From Polynucleobacter sp. MWH-HuK1 (GTDB lineage: Bacteria > Pseudomonadota > Gammaproteobacteria > Burkholderiales > Burkholderiaceae): DNA of 64,000 bases. Location of the stretch: contig NZ_JACVPP010000001.1 of the NCBI RefSeq assembly GCF_018881815.1, positions 1,931,654-1,995,653 on the forward strand, written 5' to 3'. Each line of letters begins with the position of its first letter. The first letter of the stretch is position 1. Shown one piece after another: positions 27,733-35,815 of this stretch. Below the pieces are notes generated by a model. That model searched no databases and was not told where the DNA came from. It worked only from the letters and a program-made list of their open reading frames with translations. Made by a program: the position numbers and the translations under genes.

Positions 27733-28449
27733 TCAATACTCCCAATTCTCATGTTTTACTGGCAAACTATTCAATAACTGCTGGTGAGATCTCCATTTAG
27801 GCATATTTTGATCCATTATCCCAATGAATTTCTTGTTATGGGTGGGCACTAATATGTGAGCCATCTCATGAACAATAATATATTCAAGACATTCCTTGGG
27901 CTTTTTGGCTAAATCAGAATTAAGTCGAATTGAAGCTGTCTTTGAGTTACAACTACCCCACTTTGTCTTCATTCTTTGCACAAAGAGCTTGCCAACCTCA
28001 ACGCCTAGTTTCTTTTCCCACTTCGGTAATAAATCTACCGCAGATTCTTTAATAAGCGCACGATACCAGCTATCGAGAAATGCTTGTTTGTCTGCCTGAC
28101 CCCATTCCGGTCGCACACGAAATACTATTTGCTTATTTTTTATTTCAAGTGATGGGGATTTATCTACTTCGATAATCTTCATTAGATATCGCTCACCCCA
28201 AACAAAATGACTTTCCCTATTTAGAAATTCTCTCGGTGCCTCCCTCTCTTGACCTAATATCTTCTTTTGTTGATCTCGTATCCAAGAGAGCTTTGCAATT
28301 GCAAAAACTCGAATTGTATCCAGCTTTAGATGCACTGGGGCTGAAATAGTTACACGACCATAGGGAGGATGAACACTTAGGTGAATATTTTTAATTGACT
28401 TACGAATCACCTCAATTAATATACCGTCAATTTCAAATTGCGATTTCAT
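27733..28449 (-). CDS. YgjP/SprT-like zinc metallopeptidase
   Basis: The 238 residues contain the metal site HEMAHILVPTHNKKF (H195, E196, H199, plus H204) and the conserved MKTKWGSCNSKTASIRLNSDLA block that defines the YgjP-like (DUF45) family. These genes are regularly found beside hsdR, but their role in restriction is not established. The ATG and the hsdR stop share the base at 28449, so it is translationally coupled to hsdR. Confidence 0.85.
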   Translation of the reverse strand: MKSQFEIDGILIEVIRKSIKNIHLSVHPPYGRVTISAPVHLKLDTIRVFAIAKLSWIRDQQKKILGQEREAPREFLNRESHFVWGERYLMKIIEVDKSPSLEIKNKQIVFRVRPEWGQADKQAFLDSWYRALIKESAVDLLPKWEKKLGVEVGKLFVQRMKTKWGSCNSKTASIRLNSDLAKKPKECLEYIIVHEMAHILVPTHNKKFIGIMDQNMPKWRSHQQLLNSLPVKHENWEY

Positions 28450-31400
28450 TAATACTCAGGCTGATGAACAATAATTTGAAAAATTCGCTCGACCTCAGAT
28501 TCGCTTTTAAGCATCGAAAAAAGCTCGGACTTAATAACCCGCTCTTTGGCTAAATTACCCCTAAACGAGTCTGGCTTAACACGCCGCACAGCTTCATCAA
28601 CCTTTAATGCCAAAGACTCATCATTATTCAAATTGTTAAATAGCGCACGTTTTCCTGGGGTATTTAGAGCAAGGGGCACATCCTCCGCCTTGCCTTGTTG
28701 AACTCTTTTGGCAACATCTGCAATACGCTTCAGGAACTCCTCATAATCAATCTGTTGAGATCTCAAATCATCAAGTATCTCCACCAAAAGCGTCGACATT
28801 CTGTCATAGAAAGCAGGGTCATTAAGATGCTCTTTAATAATTTTACTGCGCACATTATTAGCTATAGTCTCCGAAATAGCTTGTGGATTATTCTTTATCC
28901 CCTTCGGCAAACTATTGATTGCATCAGCAATACCGCTTTTAACAATTAAATCGAGAAGACCGATATCACCAAAATCAGATATTTCCCTTGGCTCAGATGC
29001 TTCAATATACGTATCAATTAGATGACGCATATCTGCCTCATAGGCTTTGAGATCGATTGTCTCTCCACTTGCCTGCCTGATAATTTCTCTGAGCTTTAAA
29101 TAACGATCTGTATCTTTTTTAATTCTTTCTATTTCAACAGCAGAAAATCCAGCCCGCTGCATATCGTCAGCAATATTGGCATATGCTCGAACTAAAGCTA
29201 CCACTAATTTATATAGTGCCACTCTTTGTGGCTCAGTTACCTTTAGGTCATCATCATTTTCTGTATTTCCGCAGAAATAATGAATATGCTCCAACTCACC
29301 CTTAGGCGGCTTCACAGGTTCGCATAGCAATGCAAGAGCTTCCAATGATTTCTCAAGCCTATCCCTGCCTTGCTTTAACCTATCTTTTAATAAGATATCT
29401 GGATCTCCACTACCGGCATCGCCATGATCAAGCTCTTTGGTATAAACCGAAATTGCACCTTGTACCTTAGTGAAAAGATCCTTGTAGTCCACAATATAAC
29501 CAAATGGCTTATCCTCGCCATCCAAACGATTAGTCCGACAGATCGCTTGAAATAAACCATGATCTTGCATGGATTTATCGATGTATAGATATGTGCAATG
29601 TGGCGCGTCAAATCCGGTTAATAACTTATCCACCACAATTAACAACCGCATATGTGCAGGCTGATCTTTAAATCGCTTCTTTACATCATCCTCATAAGTT
29701 TCAGTCTTTGATTTATTCGGGCTCGGCTCTATATCTTTCAACAAATCAAGATAGGTGTTATAGACAAATTGCTTCTCTGTCTCGGTATTAGCTCCCGTCT
29801 CCTCTAGAGTCACATCTCGCGCCTGAGGGTTATAAGAAGTAACTACAGCGCATCGACCCTTAAATACTGTTTTCTGGAATAACTCATAATATTTGCAAGC
29901 CTCATATATGCTTGCTGCGACCAATATAGCATTACCCTTTTGACTGGATAAGCGCGGCTTTACTCCAAAATCGAAAACAATATCTTCTACAACTCGCTCC
30001 ATTCGTGAGCGAGAACTAAGCACTTTTTGCATAGTGCCCCACTGTTCACGCAATGCAGCCTTTTGCCAGGTATTTAATGCCTTTGTTTTAGCCTCAAACC
30101 ATGCGTCGACTTTATCTTGAGAGCCAAGCGATTGTTCTATATCCCTTGCTTCATATACAAGGTCAAGCACTACGCCATCTTCTACGCCCTCATTAAATTT
30201 GTAGGTATGAATATAGTTCCCGAATACCTCAAGACTAGTGGCTTTATCCTCTTTCAAAAGAGGGGTACCAGTAAAGCCAATGAATACCGCTCCGGGTAAC
30301 ATAGCTTTCATGATTCTATTGAGCTTGCCACTTTGAGTTCGGTGGCACTCATCTACAAAAACAAAAAGTTCCCCAACGGCTGGACTTGGTTGATTTTTCA
30401 ACTCTTCTATAAATGCATCAAAATTCTCAACGCCCTGCTTGCCAAATTTATGTACCAGCGAACAAATGAGGCGAGGCCTAGTTTGCCCCAGCTGACTTAT
30501 CAAATCTTGACCGCTACTAGTACGATAAATTTCTTCGCCAGAATCCTTAAAAACCCCTTCAATCTGCTTATCTAACTCATCGCGATCCGTAAGAATTAAA
30601 ATGCGAGCATTTGGTTTGTTCTCCAGCACCCACTTTGCCAGCAGAACCATAACAATACTTTTACCGCTGCCTTGAGTGTGCCAAATAACACCCCCTTTAT
30701 ATGCATTGATATTAGACTGGGCAGCCTTGATTCCAAAATATTGATGAGGTCTTGGAAGCTTTTTGATACCACTCTCGAACAACACAAAATCATGAATAAG
30801 TTCAAGAAAACGATCTTTGCGGCACATCTTAAGAAGATACTTATCTAACTTAAATCGAGTGTTATCTAACTCATCCTCCTTCCAAGATAGAAAAAATTTT
30901 TCTTCTGTGCCTATAGCACCATACCGCAAACCTTCAGAATCGTTACCCGCAAATACAATTTGAGCGGTAGAAAAAAACCAAGAGTTAAATTCTTTTTGTT
31001 GGTTAGATAGCAATTGTCGAATACCATCGCCAATTGATGTGCGACTATTTTTTAGCTCAATAACACCCAATGCAATTCCATTTACATACAGCACTAAGTC
31101 TGGACGTCTCTCTAAATTACCTCGCAATGTAACTTCTTCAGCAATTGCAAAGTTATTTTTTTCTGGATTCGCCCAATCGATTAACTTAACTGTATCCGAG
31201 ACGGTGCCGACCTCTACTTTTACATCTACGCCGTAGCGCAATAAACTATAAACAGACTTATTGTTATCAAATAGACTACGGTTTGGATTATTGGCTTCAG
31301 ACTTGAGTTGGTGTAAGGCGCGGCTTATTTGGATAGACGAATAACCAACGGATGTTAAATAGCCGGCAAGCATATCGTCATCGATATTGCTGTTGTAAAG

Positions 31401-31499
31401 ATCACTCTTATCACCAAGGTAGTTATACCCTAATTCATCACAAAATAGTCCAATCACACGATTTTGCGTAACACGCTCAGGAAGTCCGATGGCACTCAT
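28449..31499 (-). CDS. hsdR: Type I restriction endonuclease subunit R
   Basis: Motor and nuclease subunit of the type I RM complex. 1016 residues: the nuclease core D134...E148-x-K150 (RRPDLVL...GVIELKN), Walker A HTQGSGKS with K280, the DECH box (D383-H386), the GFTGTPL motif and the late helicase motifs (ICRTNRLDG). The C-terminal helical region that docks on the methyltransferase is present. All catalytic residues are intact. Its ATG overlaps the hsdS stop by 4 nt. Confidence 0.95.
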   Translation of the reverse strand: MSAIGLPERVTQNRVIGLFCDELGYNYLGDKSDLYNSNIDDDMLAGYLTSVGYSSIQISRALHQLKSEANNPNRSLFDNNKSVYSLLRYGVDVKVEVGTVSDTVKLIDWANPEKNNFAIAEEVTLRGNLERRPDLVLYVNGIALGVIELKNSRTSIGDGIRQLLSNQQKEFNSWFFSTAQIVFAGNDSEGLRYGAIGTEEKFFLSWKEDELDNTRFKLDKYLLKMCRKDRFLELIHDFVLFESGIKKLPRPHQYFGIKAAQSNINAYKGGVIWHTQGSGKSIVMVLLAKWVLENKPNARILILTDRDELDKQIEGVFKDSGEEIYRTSSGQDLISQLGQTRPRLICSLVHKFGKQGVENFDAFIEELKNQPSPAVGELFVFVDECHRTQSGKLNRIMKAMLPGAVFIGFTGTPLLKEDKATSLEVFGNYIHTYKFNEGVEDGVVLDLVYEARDIEQSLGSQDKVDAWFEAKTKALNTWQKAALREQWGTMQKVLSSRSRMERVVEDIVFDFGVKPRLSSQKGNAILVAASIYEACKYYELFQKTVFKGRCAVVTSYNPQARDVTLEETGANTETEKQFVYNTYLDLLKDIEPSPNKSKTETYEDDVKKRFKDQPAHMRLLIVVDKLLTGFDAPHCTYLYIDKSMQDHGLFQAICRTNRLDGEDKPFGYIVDYKDLFTKVQGAISVYTKELDHGDAGSGDPDILLKDRLKQGRDRLEKSLEALALLCEPVKPPKGELEHIHYFCGNTENDDDLKVTEPQRVALYKLVVALVRAYANIADDMQRAGFSAVEIERIKKDTDRYLKLREIIRQASGETIDLKAYEADMRHLIDTYIEASEPREISDFGDIGLLDLIVKSGIADAINSLPKGIKNNPQAISETIANNVRSKIIKEHLNDPAFYDRMSTLLVEILDDLRSQQIDYEEFLKRIADVAKRVQQGKAEDVPLALNTPGKRALFNNLNNDESLALKVDEAVRRVKPDSFRGNLAKERVIKSELFSMLKSESEVERIFQIIVHQPEY

Positions 31500-32161
31500 A
31501 TCAACCTCGTCCTTCCTTTTAATAGGCCCTGCAACATTCCCTGCCTAAGCATGACTATTTTCGATAGTTGAGCTTCATATGCGGATATTTCACTTTCAAT
31601 ATCCAAAATTATTTCCATAATATCGGCCTGCTCATTCTCATCCGGGATAAGAACTTGAATGTGCTGAAACTCAGATATCCAATAACGTTTATGCTCGGTT
31701 AGACCAAATTCAATTAACTGCATAACTTCATAAATAAATCTCAAATTTACTGATGAATTTTTTCCCTTAAGTAGCTTCATTGCTGAAGATTTAACTTTGA
31801 ATGGGAAATTTACGTACTGAGTAGCTGTTGTAAAGTCATCAAAAAGAATAACTGGAAAATTATCGTAAATTCCATTCACTTCACTAGTGTATCCGAGTAT
31901 AAAAGTCTTCCCAGCAGTCAGAACTGGAACTTGATTCACATTACTGTACTCCTTGCTTTTAACCAAATATCTGGTTGGTTGCTCATAAACTAAGAGCTCA
32001 CTCAGTGGCTTTGCATTCCACTTTTTAGTATATCCAGGTAAACGAAAGTCACCTTTAAGAAGCTGATAGGTAATTGCTTTTTTAATGTCGCGTTTTTTTG
32101 ATATGACTTTATTAATCTCAAAAATTAATGTATCAACATCTTTTATGCATGATGAAATCAA
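31496..32161 (-). CDS. hsdS: Type I specificity subunit HsdS, 3' part (out of frame with its 5' part)
   Basis: 221 codons covering the central conserved helix, the second target-recognition domain (PGYTKKWNAKPLSELL onward) and the C-terminal conserved helix (EISAYEAQLSKIVMLRQGMLQGLL). The only apparent start is a TTG with no SD. The frame is the one reached from the 5' part if the G tract at 32231-32240 loses one base; the joined protein would be 396 residues, a normal HsdS length. As assembled, this half is probably not made or is made poorly. Confidence 0.85.
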   Translation of the reverse strand: MISSCIKDVDTLIFEINKVISKKRDIKKAITYQLLKGDFRLPGYTKKWNAKPLSELLVYEQPTRYLVKSKEYSNVNQVPVLTAGKTFILGYTSEVNGIYDNFPVILFDDFTTATQYVNFPFKVKSSAMKLLKGKNSSVNLRFIYEVMQLIEFGLTEHKRYWISEFQHIQVLIPDENEQADIMEIILDIESEISAYEAQLSKIVMLRQGMLQGLLKGRTRLI

Positions 32162-32207
32162 CCTTTGTTCATTTATGGATGGGTATTGAATCCGGTATTT
32201 TTTTAAC

Positions 32208-32687
32208 TCACCAGTATTCAGATTCCCCTTCCCCCCCCCCTGCCTTAAGCCTATCCATTTGGTCTCGGCCTTGCTTTGAGCTCATATGCAAACATAGATA
32301 CTCGGGGTCAATAATTTTTTTATTTGGGGTTGTAATTAACGTAGTAAAAGTCTGACAACAATCAAACTTCTCCGGCAAAACACATGTTTGCCCTAAATTT
32401 GATCCGGTATGGACGGTGAGAACATCAAATGCTTTAGCGGCTTTTCCTGAATTTGCCTTCGCAAATGTTTCATCTAAATATATAAGATCATCAGAATTAA
32501 AAAATCCATCTTTTATATTTAAATTCCTAATAATTGGAACTCCACTCTTTCTATAATATTTTGTAACAGAAGTTGCAAGGCCTACTTTGATGCGCTCACA
32601 AACCTCCTCAAGGTTACTGACAGTCCAATTGTTTGGAATAGACCCCACATCCGCCTCTTTATATTCAGCAGTCATATCAGCAACCAT
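32208..32687 (-). CDS. hsdS: Type I specificity subunit HsdS, 5' part (truncated at a G10 tract)
   Basis: 159 residues with one target-recognition domain (VGSIPNNWTVSNLEEVCERIKVG to MDRLKAGGG), then a stop 11 codons after the G tract begins. The normal continuation GNLNTGELKKYRIQYPSINEQRLI lies in another frame and runs into the 3' part. The start overlaps hsdM by 11 nt; an ATG at 32675 is an alternative. A half HsdS can in some systems dimerise and give a different palindromic specificity, as reported for NgoAV. Confidence 0.88.
   Translation of the reverse strand: MVADMTAEYKEADVGSIPNNWTVSNLEEVCERIKVGLATSVTKYYRKSGVPIIRNLNIKDGFFNSDDLIYLDETFAKANSGKAAKAFDVLTVHTGSNLGQTCVLPEKFDCCQTFTTLITTPNKKIIDPEYLCLHMSSKQGRDQMDRLKAGGGEGESEYW
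32231..32240 (-). repeat. G10 homopolymer inside hsdS (phase-variation tract)
   Basis: Ten C on the plus strand are ten G in the coding strand, at the junction between the two HsdS halves. G9 (or G12) gives one open frame across the whole gene. Replication slippage on such tracts is an established switching mechanism. Confidence 0.9.
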
Positions 32688-35088
32688 TCATCCGATTCAA
32701 ATGCTGCTTAACTTTTTCCGATATCTTTTCGATCTCGACAATAATATTAGGCAAAGGCTGCGCATATCTTTCTGACAGATCACGCAGTCTACTAGTTAAC
32801 TTTTGAGATGAACCATCTAACTCTATAAGCACTTCAGATAATAAATGAGACATCCACTTGTCATTTATCACTAAATTTTTTATATCTAATTCTGAGAGCT
32901 CTTCATATTTTTTATAAGAAAGTAGATCAAGTTCTACATCACACTCCCTAACCTTTTTTTTCCATTTCGATTCCTCTTCAAAAAGATCTAGCCATTGTTT
33001 GAGTACACTAACCTCCTCCTCCGAATCATCTTCTCCAGCAATCTCTTTTAGTCGATTACCAACTTCAGATTTTGATATTTTTTCAAATGATCCAAAATAG
33101 CCATCTTCATCACCATACTCTTCTTCTAATTCATTAATACTATCTACGACGGCTTCTAACTTAGCTATTGCACCATCAAGTAATTCTTTTTCTTTTTTAA
33201 AATAATGATTAATAACTAGGTCTTTGGGCACTAAATCACAAGACCAGCCCTTATCCTTTTGCTTGCCTTTTTTATCAACTTCAATTATTCGTTTTGTATT
33301 TGCAATCCATCCATCCGCAGCAATTAAATAAATATCATCCTGCATTTCGCTTGACCAATAGTCCATCAGGCTTTGGAAAACAAAGTAACAATCAAACAGA
33401 CTTATATTTTTAAAGCTATCCAATAATGTTTCGGAAAGTCCTTCGATTAACTTCTTGGGATTTGAGCCTCTATCGAAATTCTCCAATAACCCCCAGCTCT
33501 CATTTTTCCACCGTTCAAAAGATTCGATAATCTTGTCATGGAAATTGACAAATTCAGGATGATTAAAAATTGTTGGCTTAATTTCCGCAACTGGAACACG
33601 TAATTTACTGAAACCAGGTCTCACCTCTTCAAATAGACTATTACGCAAATTTGGAAAAATATTCCAGTATTGATTTAAGGCTCTAATATCTTCATCCGGT
33701 ATGCCGCCATAGAGATGGCCGCTTACATTTTGTATATCCTCAAGGTTTCCACTTTCGATATAACGAGGTAAATTTAAATTAAAGTCATTTTTGGAATCAC
33801 TAATCTCTGATATGGGGACCATTCGCGCATAAGCATAAACATCTTCCATGCGATGATAAGTATCAACAATTCGATGAATATCTTGATCCCGTAAGCGATT
33901 TTTTGGACCATCCTTTCGAAATCCTTCAGATGCATTAATCATGAAAATTGCCTTGCGGGAACTTGCTCCCGCTTTATTCAATAGAATGATGCAAGCGGGT
34001 ATTCCAGTTCCATAAAACAAATTAGCTGGCAACCCAATAATGCCTTCTATAAGACCCCGTTGAATAAGATTTTTTCTAATGACAGCCTCTGCATTACCCC
34101 TAAATAGAACCCCGTGCGGCAGAATGCAAGCTCCTTTTCCATTTGATTTAATAGAGCGCAGAATATGTAGTAGATATGCAAAATCACCTTGCTTGCTAGG
34201 TGGAATACCGTAACCATCAAATCTCCCAAATTGATCAGATTCTGGAACGAAACCTGTGCTCCAACGTTTATCACTAAATGGTGGATTTGCAACAACATAA
34301 TCAAAAGTTTTTAACTCCGCTCCATCCAAAAACAAAGGATTAGCTAAAGTGTTACCTTGCTTAATTTCAGCAGTTGGATAGTCATGCAAAATCATATTCA
34401 TCCGCGAAAGTCCAGCAGTAGTATTATCTTTTTCCTGACCATAGAGCGTGACTTTCACTCCCCCACTATTTTGGGCTTCATCGCCTACTTTTAGCAAAAG
34501 AGAGCCTGATCCACACGCTGGATCATAAACAGTCGTTTCGCTTGAAGTTTTCGCATTTCGGATATCTAACACTTGCGCCATAACTCGACTCACTTCTGCT
34601 GGCGTATAAAACTGTCCCTTACTCTTACCGCTTTCCGTAGCGAAGTGCCTCATCAAGTATTCATATGCATCACCCAGAAGATCATCGCCATCTGCCCGAT
34701 TTTGCGAAAAATCTAATGCTGGATTTTCGAAAATTGCAATCAAATTAGTAAGTCGATCTACCTTTTCTTTTCCATCCCCCAATTTTGTAGGGTCATTAAA
34801 ATCCGGCATATCAGATAAATTGTTAGCCTCCGATAGAGGGGCTAAAATTTTCTTATTAATTTGGTCGCCAATATCGCTTTTTCCTTTAAGCTCAACCATA
34901 TCGGAAAAACTTGCACCAAACGGTATCGTAATTGGGGCGTATGATTTACCAGCATACTTATCGCTGACATACTTAATAAATAGCATGACAAGCACGTAAT
35001 CTTTGTATTGACTAGCGTCCATCCCTCCGCGCAACTCGTTGCAAGATTCCCATAAGGATGAGTAAAGTTCTGATTTTTTGAGTGCCAT
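32677..35088 (-). CDS. hsdM: Type I DNA methyltransferase subunit M
   Basis: N6-adenine methyltransferase of the type I complex. 803 residues: the N-terminal helical domain, SAM motif DPACGSGS (189-196) and catalytic NPPF (268-271). It is about 300 residues longer than the classical HsdM; the C-terminal extension is acidic and helical (ELEEEYGDEDGYFGSFEKI...). Long HsdM versions are known in some type I families. It is the first gene of hsdM-hsdS-hsdR-YgjP-GIY and lies about 70 bp from palindrome copy 3. Confidence 0.93.
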   Translation of the reverse strand: MALKKSELYSSLWESCNELRGGMDASQYKDYVLVMLFIKYVSDKYAGKSYAPITIPFGASFSDMVELKGKSDIGDQINKKILAPLSEANNLSDMPDFNDPTKLGDGKEKVDRLTNLIAIFENPALDFSQNRADGDDLLGDAYEYLMRHFATESGKSKGQFYTPAEVSRVMAQVLDIRNAKTSSETTVYDPACGSGSLLLKVGDEAQNSGGVKVTLYGQEKDNTTAGLSRMNMILHDYPTAEIKQGNTLANPLFLDGAELKTFDYVVANPPFSDKRWSTGFVPESDQFGRFDGYGIPPSKQGDFAYLLHILRSIKSNGKGACILPHGVLFRGNAEAVIRKNLIQRGLIEGIIGLPANLFYGTGIPACIILLNKAGASSRKAIFMINASEGFRKDGPKNRLRDQDIHRIVDTYHRMEDVYAYARMVPISEISDSKNDFNLNLPRYIESGNLEDIQNVSGHLYGGIPDEDIRALNQYWNIFPNLRNSLFEEVRPGFSKLRVPVAEIKPTIFNHPEFVNFHDKIIESFERWKNESWGLLENFDRGSNPKKLIEGLSETLLDSFKNISLFDCYFVFQSLMDYWSSEMQDDIYLIAADGWIANTKRIIEVDKKGKQKDKGWSCDLVPKDLVINHYFKKEKELLDGAIAKLEAVVDSINELEEEYGDEDGYFGSFEKISKSEVGNRLKEIAGEDDSEEEVSVLKQWLDLFEEESKWKKKVRECDVELDLLSYKKYEELSELDIKNLVINDKWMSHLLSEVLIELDGSSQKLTSRLRDLSERYAQPLPNIIVEIEKISEKVKQHLNRMNGC

Positions 35089-35158
35089 TTTTATATCTTT
35101 TTTATTAATTTTGCGACATTAGATAGTTTAAAAGTTTTATTAGCATTTAGGCACTATA

Positions 35159-35179
35159 AGCGTTACTTAAAGTAACGCT
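35159..35179. repeat. 21-bp palindrome, copy 3
   Basis: Same arms as copies 1 and 2, but the central base is A instead of T on this strand, so it is the reverse complement of the others. It lies upstream of hsdM and next to the tRNA-Ile terminator. Confidence 0.9.
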
Positions 35180-35180
35180 C

Positions 35181-35210
35181 AAAAAAATACCAACCCGAAG
35201 GTTGGTATTT
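35181..35210 (-). terminator. Terminator of the intron-containing tRNA-Ile gene
   Basis: An 11-bp stem (AAATACCAACC with its complement) with the stable tetraloop CGAA is followed on the minus strand by seven T. It lies 8 nt beyond the tRNA CCA end. Confidence 0.88.
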
Positions 35211-35217
35211 TCATTTC

Positions 35218-35501
35218 TGGTGGGCCCACCAGGACTTGAACCTGGGACCAAAGGATTCCGGTTTGTGTAATTTTCATTACTCCCTGGACTATGCCTTCAC
35301 CATATGCTTTACGCACTTAGGTGGGTGCCGTCTAGTCTCTACACCTTCAACAGCACTTTCATACTGAAGCTTGGCTCGGCGTTGGCATATCTTACGACTT
35401 AGCTTTCACCGAATTTGACACCATTCACACAGCGACTTTCATCATCTGGTGCACAACTTACGCTATGAGTCCTCTGCTCTAACCAACTGAGCTATAGGCC
35501 C
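35218..35501 (-). tRNA. tRNA-Ile2 (CAT) interrupted by a group I intron
   Basis: Exon 1 is 35465-35501 (37 nt, ending with anticodon CAT) and exon 2 is 35218-35257 (40 nt, ending CCA). Joined they make a 77-nt cloverleaf with loop CTCATAA, anticodon stem GAGGA/TCCTT and T-arm CCAGG-TTCAAGT-CCTGG. The acceptor is GGGCCTA/TGGGCCC with one G-U pair. It resembles the Azoarcus tRNA-Ile(CAU), whose C34 becomes lysidine through TilS to read AUA. An elongator tRNA-Met is the alternative reading, since both share CAT. Confidence 0.88.
35258..35464 (-). ncRNA. Self-splicing group I intron (IC3-like), 207 nt
   Basis: It sits between anticodon base U36 and A37. The core matches the Azoarcus tRNA-Ile intron as I remember it: GTGTCAAATTCGG (P3/P4 region), AACGCCGAGCCAAGCTT (P6), GTGTAGAGACTAGACGGCA (P7/P3) and ATGGTGAAGGCATAGTCC (P8 and P9 side). 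The exon CAU can pair with GUG near the intron 5' end, giving the conserved U-G at the splice site, and the intron ends in G. It encodes no protein, so it has no homing endonuclease of its own. Confidence 0.9.
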
Positions 35502-35545
35502 GAAACTTTTATAAACTACAACTTCAAAACCACATAAAACCGCTA

Positions 35546-35596
35546 TTTACTACACACCTCGGTTTTTGCTCCGGTGTGTAAGCGGTGTGTAGTGAA
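35546..35596. repeat. Cluster of GGTGTGTAR repeats, attP-arm-like
   Basis: Three copies of GGTGTGTA(G/A): inverted at 35550-35558, direct at 35573-35581 and 35584-35592 (11-bp spacing, one helical turn). The outer copies form an inverted repeat with arms of 13 bp and one mismatch. A 9-bp hairpin at 35635-35660 lies nearby. The arrangement resembles integrase arm-binding sites. Confidence 0.5.
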
Positions 35597-35672
35597 TTTA
35601 AACCGCTCAACTCACCACTAACCTCTTGAAATCATTGAGGTCTGTACTACTAGACCTCAAGGGCTTCTTTCT

Positions 35673-35711
35673 TATGAGTCCTCTGCTCTAACCAACTGAG
35701 CTATGGGCCCG
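35673..35711 (-). pseudogene. Duplicated 5' half of tRNA-Ile(CAT)
   Basis: 39 bp identical, except for one base, to the tRNA 5' exon at 35464-35502, stopping right after the anticodon. Its acceptor strand GGGCCCA pairs perfectly with the 3' exon TGGGCCC, better than the current exon 1 (GGGCCTA). That suggests it is the original half, displaced by an insertion that supplied a replacement. It has no 3' half of its own and cannot be a tRNA. Confidence 0.8.
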
Positions 35712-35815
35712 TTAGTCTTTAAATGATCATTTTTTGGGCCTCTTTAAACTAACCCTTTGAAATTAGCAAAAATTTCCGGGGGGCGATAAACGCCGTAATG
35801 GCCAAACGCAATGAA

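Noticed and set aside
13695..35088. CRISPR array
   Set aside because: No regularly spaced direct repeats of 24-40 bp; the 21-bp palindromes are three copies kilobases apart, and the 21-bp tandem units encode protein heptads.
28449..35088. BREX or DISARM locus
   Set aside because: No PglX/BrxL/BrxC or DrmA/B genes; motifs and gene order are those of a type I RM system.
35673..35711. A second functional tRNA
   Set aside because: The sequence stops after the anticodon; no 3' half follows.
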